Shown here piece after piece: positions 16,750 through 26,022 of a stretch of 64,000 nucleotides of DNA. The stretch comes from Bacteroidota bacterium (GTDB lineage Bacteria; Bacteroidota; Bacteroidia; Chitinophagales; Chitinophagaceae): NCBI GenBank assembly GCA_023430465.1, contig JAEZAM010000005.1, positions 4,511-68,510 on the forward strand, written 5' to 3'. Positions within the stretch are counted from its first letter, which is position 1. Each line of letters opens with the position of its first letter. The notes below the pieces were generated by a model. That model searched no databases and had not been told where the DNA came from. It was given only the letters and a program-made list of their open reading frames with translations. Both the position numbers and the translations under genes were made by a program.

Positions 16750-16925
16750 AAACTTGAAACTTAAAACTTAAAACTTGAAACTTATAACCTAAAAGTTACA
16801 AGCAAGGGTCTGAATCAATCATAAAAATTAAGAACTAAAATTAGGTTTTTCGTTTTGAGTGTTGCGTTTTGCGTTTTAAGTTATAAGTCTTGAGTTTTGC
16901 GTTTTTCGTTTTAAGTTTTTCTTTT
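16748..16925 (+). repeat. A/T-rich degenerate inverted repeat cluster
   Basis: The left part (16748-16799) repeats AACTTAAAACTT / AACTTGAAACTT units. The right part (16840-16925) is made of TTTTGCGTTTTAAGTT-type units, which are the reverse complement in style. The pair ACTTATAACCTAAAA (left) and the complement of TTTTAAGTTATAAGT (right) match closely. No coding signal is present. It may form a long imperfect hairpin between the dehydrogenase and desulfurase genes. Confidence 0.6.
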
Positions 16926-16936
16926 AAATTATTCTG

Positions 16937-18064
16937 ATGGACCGGATATATCTTGACAATGCAGCCACTACACCGCTTGATAAGGAAGTGCTTGATGCGA
17001 TGTTGCCTTACATGACCACGCAATTTGGCAATCCGTCTTCGATTTATTCCTACGGTCGGGAATCGAGGCTGGCGATAGAAACTTCAAGGAAAACAGTAGC
17101 GCGCCTGCTGAATGCGCATCCCGGGGAAATTTTCTTTACTAGTGGCGGTACCGAGAGTAACAACACGGCCATCCTCTCATCGATCCGTGATCTGGGCTGC
17201 CGGCATATCATCACTTCTCCGATCGAGCACCATGCGGTGTTGCATACGGTGGAGCATTATGATTGTGAGGATGAGGTAACCAGCTCCTATGTGAAATTAT
17301 CTTCCAAAGGGCAGGTAGATCTGGCCGATCTCGAAGCGCAACTGAGTACGCAAACAGTTCGGTGCCTCGTGTCGCTGATGCATGCCAATAATGAGATCGG
17401 CAACCTGCTTGATATAGATGCAGTCGGTGCCATTTGCAAGAAATACAATGCCATTTTTCATTCGGATTGTGTGCAGACGGTTGGCCATTATCCGCTGAAC
17501 CTGCGCAACACACCGGTACACTTCATCAGTGGGGCAGGGCATAAATTCCATGGACCTAAGGGGGTGGGGATCCTTTATGTGAATGATAATATACGGATCA
17601 AGCCCTTCATCTTTGGTGGTGGGCAGGAGCGGAACATGCGTGCCGGCACCGAGAACCTGTACGGTATCGTCGGCTTCGCGCGGGCGCTGGAACTGGCCAT
17701 GGAAAATTATGAGCGGGACAGTGCCTATATCCTTTCCCTGAAACAATACATGCGGGAAAAACTGGTTGCAGCGATCCCGGAAGCGATCTTCAATGGCGAT
17801 GTTGATGGCAGAAGTCTTTACACAGTATTGAGTGTGGCATTTCCCAAAACGGAGAAGTCAGAGATGATCCTGTTCAACCTGGATATGGAACAGATCTGTG
17901 TATCTGGCGGAAGTGCCTGCAGCAGTGGCGCCGACCAGGGTTCGCATGTTATCCGGGCTATCAACAACAACCCTAATCTTGTTACGGTGCGCTTTTCTTT
18001 CTGCAAGTATAATACCCGCGAGGAGATAGATGTGGTGATTGAAAAACTGAAAAAGCTGATCTGA
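16937..18064 (+). CDS. Cysteine desulfurase (NifS/IscS family)
   Basis: A 375-residue PLP enzyme that takes sulfur from L-cysteine for Fe-S cluster or thio-cofactor assembly. It starts at ATG 16937 with Y-L-D-N-A-A-T-T-P. It has the G-G-T-E-S-N-N loop, the cofactor Asp/His region (H-S-D-C-V-Q), the PLP lysine in S-G-A-G-H-K-F-H-G-P-K-G (Lys near residue 203) and the persulfide-forming Cys in G-S-A-C-S-S-G (near residue 327). The short active-site loop with S-A-C-S-S-G is of the NifS/IscS (group I) type. It is a single gene, not next to iscU or suf genes here. Confidence 0.92.
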   Translation: MDRIYLDNAATTPLDKEVLDAMLPYMTTQFGNPSSIYSYGRESRLAIETSRKTVARLLNAHPGEIFFTSGGTESNNTAILSSIRDLGCRHIITSPIEHHAVLHTVEHYDCEDEVTSSYVKLSSKGQVDLADLEAQLSTQTVRCLVSLMHANNEIGNLLDIDAVGAICKKYNAIFHSDCVQTVGHYPLNLRNTPVHFISGAGHKFHGPKGVGILYVNDNIRIKPFIFGGGQERNMRAGTENLYGIVGFARALELAMENYERDSAYILSLKQYMREKLVAAIPEAIFNGDVDGRSLYTVLSVAFPKTEKSEMILFNLDMEQICVSGGSACSSGADQGSHVIRAINNNPNLVTVRFSFCKYNTREEIDVVIEKLKKLI

Positions 18065-18286
18065 TCAGAGATAGTACCAGGGGTTGCGGCGGGCAGCGGT
18101 GGTATAGCTGCGAATGTTTCTCCAGAATGCGAGGACCAGGTAGATGATGATCGGCGATCCCATGGTCAGCAATGAAGTGTAGATAAAATACTGGCGGATG
18201 CGGGAAGTGGCAATGCCCATCCTGTTACCGATAGCAGCGCAAACCCCGAAAGCATTCCATTCAACGAAATCCTTGAAGCGGTTCAT
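18065..18286 (-). CDS. PspC domain protein
   Basis: A 73-residue protein with the PspC layout: F-G-V-C-A-A-I-G-N-R-M-G-I (about residues 13-25), R-I-R-Q-Y-F-I-Y, then one membrane helix (about 38-52) ending V-L-A-F-W, and a short basic tail. PspC proteins are small inner-membrane proteins linked to envelope stress. Bacteroidota often have a free-standing short form like this one; partner Psp genes are not present here. Its stop abuts that of the convergent cysteine desulfurase. Confidence 0.8.
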   Translation of the reverse strand: MNRFKDFVEWNAFGVCAAIGNRMGIATSRIRQYFIYTSLLTMGSPIIIYLVLAFWRNIRSYTTAARRNPWYYL

Positions 18287-18458
18287 ACAGCTAATGTAAA
18301 AAAAATCCCGCGGGCTTCCATCCCTGCCGTAAAAATTTTGGCAATACCGGTATGCGGTGTTTTACGCCGTATAATCATATACGCTGATATTCAGCGGTTC
18401 CATGAATTATTCTTAATTTCGCGTAGTTTTTTAACCAAATCCCACAAAACTATAGCCC

Positions 18459-20738
18459 ATGGTTTTTGATCTAGATCTCATCAGGAAATTATATGCGGAG
18501 ATGCCGGCTAAAGTGGATGCAGCCAAATCACTGTTAGGCCGTCCGCTGACCCTGTCGGAAAAGATTTTGTATGCACACCTGTTCGGTTCCCTGCCGTCGG
18601 AACCCTATACCCGTGGGCGGGATTATGTAGACTTTGCACCGGATCGGGTGGCCATGCAGGATGCCACCGCGCAGATGGCGCTGCTGCAGTTCAGCACTGC
18701 CGGCCGCTCCAAAGTAGCCGTGCCTTCGACCGTTCACTGTGATCACCTGATCCAGGCCCGTCATGGCGCAGCGGAAGACCTTGCTATCGCAAATGAGACA
18801 AATAAGGAAGTCTATGATTTCCTGGCCTCTATTTCCAATAAATACGGCATCGGCTTCTGGAAACCCGGTGCCGGTATCATTCACCAGGTTGTGCTGGAAA
18901 ACTATGCCTTCCCTGGTGGTATGATGATCGGAACTGACTCCCACACGCCCAACGCCGGCGGTCTCGGAATGGTCGCCATCGGAGTTGGCGGTGCTGATGC
19001 GGTGGATGTAATGGCTGGTCTTCCCTGGGAGCTGAAAATGCCCAAACTCATCGGCGTCAAGCTTACCGGTAAAATGAGCGGCTGGACTTCTGCCAAAGAC
19101 GTGATCCTCTGGGTCGCAGGACAACTGACTGTAAAAGGCGGTACAGGAGCAATCGTTGAATACTTTGGCCCTGGCGCCGACAGCATGAGCGCTACGGGTA
19201 AAGCCACCGTATGTAACATGGGTGCTGAGATCGGCGCCACCTGTTCGCTGTTTTCCTATGATGAAAAAATGAGCAATTACCTGCGTGGTACCGGCCGGGA
19301 AGAAGTGGCGGTGCTGGCAGACGGTATCCGCAACTATCTCCGTCCTGACGACGAGGTGATTGCAGAGCCCGCAAAATATTACGACCAAGTGCTCGAACTT
19401 GATCTGACCACTTTGGAGCCTTACGTAAACGGACCATTTACGCCAGACCTCGCAACCCCCATATCGCAGATGGCAGCAGCGGTGAGGGAGAACAACTGGC
19501 CCGAGAAACTGGAGGTAGCCCTGATTGGTTCCTGCACCAACTCTTCTTATGAGGACATCAGCCGTTCCGCATCGATCGTGGAAAATGCAGTAAAAAAAGG
19601 ACTTAAAGCAAATTCAGAATTTACGATTACACCGGGTTCTGAGTTAGTTCGTTATACTATTGAGCGCGACGGTTTCATCAACACTTTCGAAAAAGTCGGC
19701 GGTGTGGTACTTGCAAATGCCTGTGGGCCTTGTATCGGTCAATGGGCACGCCACATCGATGATCCTACCCGCAAGAATACCATCATTACCTCGTTCAACC
19801 GCAACTTTGCCAAACGCAATGATGGTCTCGCCTCTACACATGCCTTTGTGGCCAGTCCCGAGATCGTAACGGCTCTCGCCATTGCGGGAACCATCGCCTT
19901 CAATCCATTGACGGATAAACTGAAAAATGCGAACGGTGAGGAAGTTCTACTGGATGAGCCTACTGGCTGGGAATTACCACCCAAAGGTTTCGCGGTGGAG
20001 GATGCCGGCTACCAGGCACCTGCCGAAGATGGCAGCAATATTAAAGTGATCGTGAACCCTGACAGCGATCGTCTGCAGCTCCTGTCTGCTTTCCCGGCAT
20101 GGGAGGGCACTGATCTGCTCAATCTCAAATTGCTGATCAAGGCGCGCGGTAAGTGTACTACGGACCATATTTCGATGGCAGGACCATGGTTGAAATACCG
20201 CGGGCACCTGGATAATATCAGCAACAACATGCTGATCGGGGCACTGAACTATTTCAACAATGAAACAGACAAGGTCAAGAACCAACTGACCGGTGAGTAT
20301 GGACCAGTGCCAGCCACGGCCCGCGCTTACAAAGCAGCGAATATCGGCAGTGTGGTGGTTGGTGACGAAAACTATGGTGAAGGCAGCAGCCGCGAGCACG
20401 CTGCGATGGAGCCCCGTCACCTCGGTGTGCGTGCGATCATTGTCCGCAGCTTTGCCAGGATCCATGAGACCAATTTGAAAAAGCAGGGAATGCTGGCATT
20501 GACCTTTGCCGATAAAGCAGACTACGATAAAGTGCAGGAAGATGATAACATCGATATTGAAACCCTCACTTCATTCGCACCGGGCAAGCCGCTTCGTGTG
20601 GAACTCAATCATAGTGATGGAACAAAAGATGTGATCGAAGTGAATCACACCTATAATGAGCAACAGATAGAGTGGTTCAAGGCGGGTGGGGCGCTCAACG
20701 TGATCCGTTCGCAATTCGCAAAGTCAAATTCAAATTAA
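18459..20738 (+). CDS. Aconitate hydratase (mitochondrial-type)
   Basis: A 759-residue TCA-cycle enzyme that isomerises citrate to isocitrate. The three 4Fe-4S cysteines are in S-C-T-N-S-S (near residue 359) and A-C-G-P-C-I-G (near 424 and 427). The active-site D-S-H-T-P-N and the swivel-domain G-E-G-S-S-R-E-H-A motif (near 640) are present. Length and N-terminus fit the eukaryote-like mAcn branch common in Bacteroidota, shorter than E. coli AcnA. A strong intrinsic terminator follows the stop. Confidence 0.93.
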   Translation: MVFDLDLIRKLYAEMPAKVDAAKSLLGRPLTLSEKILYAHLFGSLPSEPYTRGRDYVDFAPDRVAMQDATAQMALLQFSTAGRSKVAVPSTVHCDHLIQARHGAAEDLAIANETNKEVYDFLASISNKYGIGFWKPGAGIIHQVVLENYAFPGGMMIGTDSHTPNAGGLGMVAIGVGGADAVDVMAGLPWELKMPKLIGVKLTGKMSGWTSAKDVILWVAGQLTVKGGTGAIVEYFGPGADSMSATGKATVCNMGAEIGATCSLFSYDEKMSNYLRGTGREEVAVLADGIRNYLRPDDEVIAEPAKYYDQVLELDLTTLEPYVNGPFTPDLATPISQMAAAVRENNWPEKLEVALIGSCTNSSYEDISRSASIVENAVKKGLKANSEFTITPGSELVRYTIERDGFINTFEKVGGVVLANACGPCIGQWARHIDDPTRKNTIITSFNRNFAKRNDGLASTHAFVASPEIVTALAIAGTIAFNPLTDKLKNANGEEVLLDEPTGWELPPKGFAVEDAGYQAPAEDGSNIKVIVNPDSDRLQLLSAFPAWEGTDLLNLKLLIKARGKCTTDHISMAGPWLKYRGHLDNISNNMLIGALNYFNNETDKVKNQLTGEYGPVPATARAYKAANIGSVVVGDENYGEGSSREHAAMEPRHLGVRAIIVRSFARIHETNLKKQGMLALTFADKADYDKVQEDDNIDIETLTSFAPGKPLRVELNHSDGTKDVIEVNHTYNEQQIEWFKAGGALNVIRSQFAKSNSN

Positions 20739-20743
20739 ACCAT

Positions 20744-20769
20744 AGCCCCGCTGCCGCGGGGCTTTTTTT
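20744..20769 (+). terminator. Rho-independent terminator of aconitase gene
   Basis: A perfect 8-bp GC-rich stem (20744-20751 with 20756-20763), a TGCC loop and seven T residues, placed 5 bp after the aconitase stop codon. Confidence 0.92.
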
Positions 20770-20791
20770 GCCTGAAAGTGGTTTGCTGCTT

Positions 20792-22060
20792 TCATAACTG
20801 GAAGGAAGCGCGGAGTTCACAACCACCGGTATTGCCGCAGAGGAGCTCCATGTTGCCCTGAAAAAGCTCAAGCCGGCTTCGGATATTACGCAAGCCGGTG
20901 CCTTCTTTGTAGGTCGCGGGATCAAAACCCTTACCATCATCTTTGACCAGCACCTCAGCGCCATCATCCGCGACCGTAACAATGATCAGTACATTTGCCG
21001 CGTCCGCGTACTTGACAATATTGTTCAGTTGTTCCTGGATGATGCGGTAAACCATCAGCTTCTGTTCGTCCGTCAACTGTTCTTCGCTGTCCTGGTCGAT
21101 CTGTATGGTAAAATGAATCTGCTTTACCTGCTTGAGATAATAAACAAGTAATTTGATTGCTTCCTTCAGGTTCTGGTCTTCAAACCGCGGTGGTTTCAGG
21201 TTGGCGGAGAGTTGGCGAATCTCGGTAACGGCAAGTTCGATCATCTCCTTGATCCTATCTGCCGTCTCGGGGATGTTTGCGCCAGGCTGACTCAGCAGGC
21301 CGGTATAAAGATTGGCGACGCTCAACACCTGGGCAATGTTGTCGTGCAACTCTTCAGCCCAGCGGTTCCGTTCTTTCTCTTCTGCTTCGATGATAGAATT
21401 GGCGATCAGCGTTTTTTGCCGTACCTGTTGCTGATGGTATTCGCGTTCGAGCTGGCGTAAACCGGTGAGATCCTGTATTGCGCCTATCACACTTTGCGCG
21501 CGCCCTTCATTGTCCTGGATCACATAAACGCTATGCAGGAGGTCTTTATAATTGCCTTCGGCGGTTTTGAAACGGTATTCTGCAATCCAGTACTGTTTGC
21601 CCGATAACCGGGCATTTTCAAAATGGGCAAGAACGCGTGTGCGGTCGTCCGGGTGAATTCCCTGTTCCCAGAACTTTCTTCCCTGCGGCTCCACCAGGTT
21701 AATGGTGCCGATCATGGACTTCATGTTATCATTGAACGTAACAGTATCACTGGCTACATCATACTCATAGATGCCTTCCTTTGTTGCAATGCCAATAGCT
21801 GAATTTTTTTTCAGTAGTATCCGGTGCTCATCCAGTGCATGCTGGATCTTCCTGTAAAACCCCCGGCTGACAAAATAGAGGAGGATAGTGGAACCTATCA
21901 CAAATGCAAGACCTTTGTATTGCTCAAACCGACGAAGCTCGGTCGCGCTTCCACCGGAAAGTTGCTCGGCGATGTTGCCGGTGAACACAATCCAGACAAC
22001 GCTGAAGATCAGGTAAACGACGCTCAACCTGGCTGAAACGGAAACCCTGGCTGCCATCAT
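20792..22060 (-). CDS. PAS sensor histidine kinase, HisKA_3 (NarL-partner) type
   Basis: A 422-residue membrane kinase. Two N-terminal transmembrane helices (about residues 10-35 and 48-68) enclose a short periplasmic loop. A PAS/PAC domain follows (about 85-205; Y-E-Y-D-V-A-S-D-T and the S-V-I-G-A-I-Q-D-L-T end). Next comes a HisKA_3 dimerisation helix with E-R-N-R-W-A-E-E-L-H-D-N (phospho-acceptor His) and a HATPase_c domain with N-N-I-V-K-Y-A (N box) and V-K-D-D-G-K-G-F-D (G1). This class signals to NarL/FixJ-type response regulators, but no such regulator gene is adjacent. The signal is unknown. It follows the polyketide operon on the same strand after about 90 bp. Confidence 0.88.
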   Translation of the reverse strand: MMAARVSVSARLSVVYLIFSVVWIVFTGNIAEQLSGGSATELRRFEQYKGLAFVIGSTILLYFVSRGFYRKIQHALDEHRILLKKNSAIGIATKEGIYEYDVASDTVTFNDNMKSMIGTINLVEPQGRKFWEQGIHPDDRTRVLAHFENARLSGKQYWIAEYRFKTAEGNYKDLLHSVYVIQDNEGRAQSVIGAIQDLTGLRQLEREYHQQQVRQKTLIANSIIEAEEKERNRWAEELHDNIAQVLSVANLYTGLLSQPGANIPETADRIKEMIELAVTEIRQLSANLKPPRFEDQNLKEAIKLLVYYLKQVKQIHFTIQIDQDSEEQLTDEQKLMVYRIIQEQLNNIVKYADAANVLIIVTVADDGAEVLVKDDGKGFDPATYKEGTGLRNIRSRLELFQGNMELLCGNTGGCELRASFQL

Positions 22061-22150
22061 AAATAAGGTTTATTGAGGAATTACTTTATAAGTTAGTATT
22101 TATTTCAGCATTTTTCACAGGCGTTGGCTAATGAAACGGCAGAGCATCCC

Positions 22151-23293
22151 TCAAAAACTTTTCCCATGGGTCTTCCTGATAAGCCCTCGAACAAGCCCCG
22201 GAAACCACCTGCCAATGGCGACAAAGAGTTTCATGGCAACCGGATGACCTGTCATTCGCTGGATCATCCTGCCTGTCCTTAATCTTGCTCCAAACGTGCG
22301 AAGCCACTCATCACTGTAGCCATGCTCCATTTCCTCACGGCTGCAGGTACCTGACAGATACCTGTGCAGGTGATGCGCAGCGATCTTGCTGCTGTGAAGA
22401 GCCATACTCATTCCGTTTCCACAAAGCGGGGCGATCATACCTGCGGCATCTCCGGTCATCAGGATGTGCTCATGCACCCGTGATTTTTGTTCAAAGGAAA
22501 CCTGTGCAATCGTCACCGGGTCGGCACTTACGCGGGTGGATGCATTGAAAGCGGCTGCCAGCCTAGGATTCAAGGCGAGAACATTCTTCTCCATCTCTTC
22601 GAGGTCGCCTTTGTGACGGATCACATTGCTGGCAGCGGTGAGGTAGCAGAGGTTATATTTTCCGTCTTCGACTTTAACGACACCGCAATAGCCATCCCTG
22701 AACAGGTGAAGCGATATAAGATCTTCCGGAAATGAACCACGGAGATGATATTTGACCCCAACATAATTGTTCAACCTGTTCCGGGAAGATGTGATGAACG
22801 AGCGCTTCCATTTCACATCCAGGTTGCTCCGCTTGCCAAAGGCGGCAGTTACAGTATGGGCAAAATAAATTTCGCCGGACGTGGTGATCTCGAATTGTTC
22901 GAGGTGAAACGCGATGTCATAGACTTTGCAGTCTGTAATGATGCGAACGCCCGTATCGCGCGCGATGTTAGCAAGTGTTTCATCGAGCAAGTACCTGCTG
23001 ATCCCGAATCCGCCAAGAGGAAGTTCCAGTTCGAAATTTTTCCCAGCGGTATCTGATACTTCCAGCCGGGTAATCCGACTGGCGCCGAGGGCAAACGGAT
23101 CAATGCCCAGACGGCGAAGAAAATCAAGGGATTCAAGACTGATGTATTCACCACATACACGCTGCAGGGGATAATTTTCTTTTTCCAATAGCAATACCCT
23201 GTAGCCCTGTTTCGCCAGTTGTATCGACAGTGAGAGACCTGCAAGACCGCCGCCGGCAATAGCAATATCGTATGGCGTGGAATCTGGCATCAC
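22151..23293 (-). CDS. FAD-dependent oxidoreductase (geranylgeranyl reductase-like), polyketide operon
   Basis: A 380-residue flavoprotein. The N-terminal dinucleotide fold is I-A-I-A-G-G-G-L-A-G-L-S, ending in L-L-E-K-E. A second FAD motif is L-M-T-G-D-A-A-G-M-I-A-P-L (about residue 275). It belongs with FAD-linked monooxygenases and geranylgeranyl reductases. It is the last gene of a four-gene operon and overlaps the methyltransferase gene by 4 bp. In this setting it probably oxidises or reduces the type III polyketide or its prenyl chain; the exact reaction is not readable. Confidence 0.85.
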   Translation of the reverse strand: MMPDSTPYDIAIAGGGLAGLSLSIQLAKQGYRVLLLEKENYPLQRVCGEYISLESLDFLRRLGIDPFALGASRITRLEVSDTAGKNFELELPLGGFGISRYLLDETLANIARDTGVRIITDCKVYDIAFHLEQFEITTSGEIYFAHTVTAAFGKRSNLDVKWKRSFITSSRNRLNNYVGVKYHLRGSFPEDLISLHLFRDGYCGVVKVEDGKYNLCYLTAASNVIRHKGDLEEMEKNVLALNPRLAAAFNASTRVSADPVTIAQVSFEQKSRVHEHILMTGDAAGMIAPLCGNGMSMALHSSKIAAHHLHRYLSGTCSREEMEHGYSDEWLRTFGARLRTGRMIQRMTGHPVAMKLFVAIGRWFPGLVRGLIRKTHGKSF

Positions 23294-23988
23294 GCATGTT
23301 TATAAATAACCAGCCAGCGGAATGCCCATTGCCAGGTAATCGAGTGCATGCCCATGCCGGCCTGCCGGAAGATGCGCTCCCAATCACTCTTTCGAAAACT
23401 TCGGGCTACCGAGAGACTGGCATCATGTTTAACGAGGTAGGAGCGACTGAAAAACCGGGTGATATATTTTATGAGGTAAAAGGCCAGCCAGTGACGATGG
23501 AGATCATTTATAAAAAAACCTCTTACGCTGTTTCGTTTCAACCATTCCAGCATCGGTACCAGTTCTCCATCATTGAAATGGTGACAAAACAGCGAGCTGA
23601 ATATCACATCCGGCCTGTCATCCATCATTTCTATCAGCGCATAATCACTGCAGATCCAGCGGGCGGGCAGATCTGGATATTGTTGTTTCGCAAAATTGAT
23701 ACACTCCCGGTTGAGGTCGATACCGGTGAAACGTACATTGATCTTATTTTTCCGGCAATAGCGCCCGATAGCGGCAAGGTTGTCGCCGCCGCCGCAGCCA
23801 ATTTCACAGATATGTAAATCATTGCATCCCCGGGCAAGATGTTTCAGGGCCTTCAATGTGATGCGATGACCACCAAGACGGGTGTTGACGATATTTAATT
23901 CACGAAGCGTCACGGCCATATCCGCAAACGGAATGTCCGGCCTGTCCATCAATTCTTTTTCATAACTGCGGTGGCTAAGATCGATCAT
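23290..23988 (-). CDS. SAM-dependent methyltransferase, polyketide operon
   Basis: A 232-residue methyltransferase. Motif I is I-C-E-I-G-C-G-G-G-D-N-L (about residues 57-68), the acidic motif II is T-G-I-D-L-N-R-E, and a motif IV-like D-V-I-F-S-S-L-F-C-H-H-F follows. It overlaps both neighbours by 4 bp (stop/start ATGA), so its translation is coupled to the polyketide synthase and oxidoreductase. It is likely an O- or C-methyltransferase for the polyketide product (inference from context). Confidence 0.85.
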   Translation of the reverse strand: MIDLSHRSYEKELMDRPDIPFADMAVTLRELNIVNTRLGGHRITLKALKHLARGCNDLHICEIGCGGGDNLAAIGRYCRKNKINVRFTGIDLNRECINFAKQQYPDLPARWICSDYALIEMMDDRPDVIFSSLFCHHFNDGELVPMLEWLKRNSVRGFFINDLHRHWLAFYLIKYITRFFSRSYLVKHDASLSVARSFRKSDWERIFRQAGMGMHSITWQWAFRWLVIYKHA

Positions 23989-25067
23989 GATGATAAGATA
24001 AAGGTTTCCATTGTCAGTCCCGGTCCGAACGCTGCACCGAAAATCTTTTCTTCCTTTTCCTTTACAGCACTTGCAATGCGTTCGAGGACAAACAGCACGG
24101 TGGGGGATGACATATTGCCGAATTCACGCAGAATATCATAGCAGTGCCCAAGCTGTCCGTTTGTGAAGCCCAGACTTTGGTGAACTGCCTCGAGTATCTT
24201 CCTCCCGCCGGGATGGATGCACCAATGTGAAATATCAGCCGGTGTGAGGTGGGCGCGGCTGAGTGCGTCGTTGGTCAGCCGCGAAAAGTCTTCAGCAATC
24301 AGATCGGGGATATAACTGCTCAGCGTCATCAGGAAGCCGGTGCCCGACAGTTGCCAGGCCATGTCCTTTTTTCCTTTGAGGGCGATATTGGAATAGAAGC
24401 CATCGATCCGGAGGCCATGTTGAGGATGATGATCACCCGCCACCAGCAGTGCAGCAGATCCGTCTCCAAAGAGCATACTGCTGGTAATGGAATCCACACT
24501 TGATTCTTTCTGGAAATGCAAGGTGCATAGTTCCGTACAAACGATGAGCACATTGGATGCGGGATCTGCTTTGCAAAACGCATCAGCCATTTTCAATGCG
24601 TGGATAGCTGCGTAACATCCCATGAAGTTTACGGAATAGCGTTGCACAGCGGCATCGAGTTGGAGTGCTTCCACAAGCTCCAGGTCAAGACCTGGCGCAC
24701 TCATACCGGTGCAACTGACAGTGATGAGATGTGATATATGCGTGTGCGATGTTTGCGAAAGGCAATTGTTGATGGCATTTTTCGAGAGATCTGCAGCATA
24801 GCGGCCGAACCAGCTCATGCGTTGCTCCAGTGAGGGGAAGGGCTCAAGGTTTTCGGTTGGGGGGTAGAACTGCCATTTGTCGGCAGGAAGACTATAGTCA
24901 GGCACGACCGAATACCGGGTATGGATCCCGCTCTGGCGATAGAGGAAGGATAACTTTCTCCGCTCCGCTTCATCAGGTGCATAGACACGCTGCATAAAGT
25001 CGAAGATATTCTTTTGTTCATGCCTGTGAGCCGGCACCGCAGTACCTACCGATAGAATTTTACTCAA
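23985..25067 (-). CDS. Type III polyketide synthase (chalcone/stilbene synthase family)
   Basis: A 360-residue homodimeric ketosynthase that extends an acyl-CoA starter with malonyl-CoA units and cyclises the chain, giving resorcinols, pyrones or phloroglucinols. The full catalytic triad is visible: Cys119 in T-V-S-C-T-G, His285 in I-H-P-G-G-R-K and Asn318 in F-G-N-M-S-S-P-T. The G-x-G-P-G end motif is present as A-A-F-G-P-G-L. It overlaps the UbiA gene by 8 bp and the methyltransferase gene by 4 bp. Starter and product are unknown. The cluster is distinct from the dialkylresorcinol/aryl polyene (flexirubin) genes, which use different enzymes. Confidence 0.92.
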   Translation of the reverse strand: MSKILSVGTAVPAHRHEQKNIFDFMQRVYAPDEAERRKLSFLYRQSGIHTRYSVVPDYSLPADKWQFYPPTENLEPFPSLEQRMSWFGRYAADLSKNAINNCLSQTSHTHISHLITVSCTGMSAPGLDLELVEALQLDAAVQRYSVNFMGCYAAIHALKMADAFCKADPASNVLIVCTELCTLHFQKESSVDSITSSMLFGDGSAALLVAGDHHPQHGLRIDGFYSNIALKGKKDMAWQLSGTGFLMTLSSYIPDLIAEDFSRLTNDALSRAHLTPADISHWCIHPGGRKILEAVHQSLGFTNGQLGHCYDILREFGNMSSPTVLFVLERIASAVKEKEEKIFGAAFGPGLTMETFILSS

Positions 25068-25926
25068 ACCACCTCCAGCTTAATAAAATTAAAAATGCAA
25101 TATTGGTACAGAGAGCGGCTATCCAGTTCATTCGCATCGTATGCCTGAAATCGGCGTATCGTTGATCTTTACGAACCCGCAACCACCATTGGATGAAGTA
25201 GATGATAACGGGAATGAAAAAAATGCTGACGGTTAAAAGTTTAGCCTGCTCTCCTTTAAGAATAAAGAATTGTGCCATTAACGTCCATGCCACGGCATAC
25301 ATGAGTGCGCAGAAAAGAAAAGTGCCATTATACCCCAGGATATAGCTGATCGTTCTAACACCGTCGGCCAGGTCCTGCCTGTGCTGATAGATCTGGGTAA
25401 GGGGATAAAACCCGCCGATAAGGAAGGCTGCTATCGCCATGCCTGGCCAGGGAAAAGGTGCAAACGCTTTTACTTCGGCTGATCCATACCAGACCAGCCA
25501 GTAAGTGAATGCTCCCTGGAAAATGATGACAGTGAGATAGCCTGCTACGGGATATTTTTTCAGCCGGATGCCGCGATAACTGTAGGCTTTGGACGCACCA
25601 ATGTAAAGCGGCAACAGGAGCCCAAACCACGGATCGACCATAAACCCCAAACCGATCGCCAGCAGGTCAAGCACAATACTAACCCTGTACAGTTGCGGAG
25701 AAGGCGGAGGTGGCTTCTCCAGCCCGCCAATGCTTTCCGTATCACGGTCCATGTAGCTATTGTACGCATTGCTGGCGGGATAAATCAGGAGATGAAGAAT
25801 GATGAATACCAGAATGGCGTCGGTCCAGTCAATTACCGGTACTTGGCTCAGCGCAAAAAAATAAAGGGGCGAAAGAAAAAAGGCAAACGGGAGTCTCAGC
25901 AGTTTTATGGTGGAGGCGGATAGCAT
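25060..25926 (-). CDS. UbiA-family prenyltransferase, polyketide operon
   Basis: A 288-residue membrane protein with about eight helices. The Mg2+-diphosphate motif is N-A-Y-N-S-Y-M-D-R-D (residues 53-62), fitting NxxxxxxD-x-D; a second Asp-bearing loop follows near residue 190 (Q-D-L-A-D-G). UbiA enzymes join an isoprenoid diphosphate to an aromatic or polar acceptor. As the first gene of the operon with a type III polyketide synthase, it may prenylate a polyketide-derived phenol (inference). The start at 25926 is the only one before the first helix. A terminator and an unrelated small gene lie just upstream. Confidence 0.86.
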   Translation of the reverse strand: MLSASTIKLLRLPFAFFLSPLYFFALSQVPVIDWTDAILVFIILHLLIYPASNAYNSYMDRDTESIGGLEKPPPPSPQLYRVSIVLDLLAIGLGFMVDPWFGLLLPLYIGASKAYSYRGIRLKKYPVAGYLTVIIFQGAFTYWLVWYGSAEVKAFAPFPWPGMAIAAFLIGGFYPLTQIYQHRQDLADGVRTISYILGYNGTFLFCALMYAVAWTLMAQFFILKGEQAKLLTVSIFFIPVIIYFIQWWLRVRKDQRYADFRHTMRMNWIAALCTNIAFLILLSWRWFE

Positions 25927-25973
25927 TGTGTTCTCTCAAGTTAAATCTAAAATGGCTTGAATTCCGTGGGCGC

Positions 25974-26000
25974 AAAAAAAAGACCGCGGACGCGGTCTTT
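25974..26000 (-). terminator. Rho-independent terminator of small gene 26023-26217
   Basis: Perfect stem of about 10 bp (25979-25988 with 25991-26000; realistically 9 bp with a 4-nt loop), followed on the minus strand by seven T. It isolates the small upstream gene from the polyketide operon. Confidence 0.85.
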
Positions 26001-26022
26001 GATCATTTATAAATATCGGAGA

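Noticed and set aside
22151..25926. Flexirubin or dialkylresorcinol cluster
   Set aside because: The synthase is type III (Cys-His-Asn triad), and no DarA/DarB, aryl polyene ketosynthase or carrier protein genes are present.
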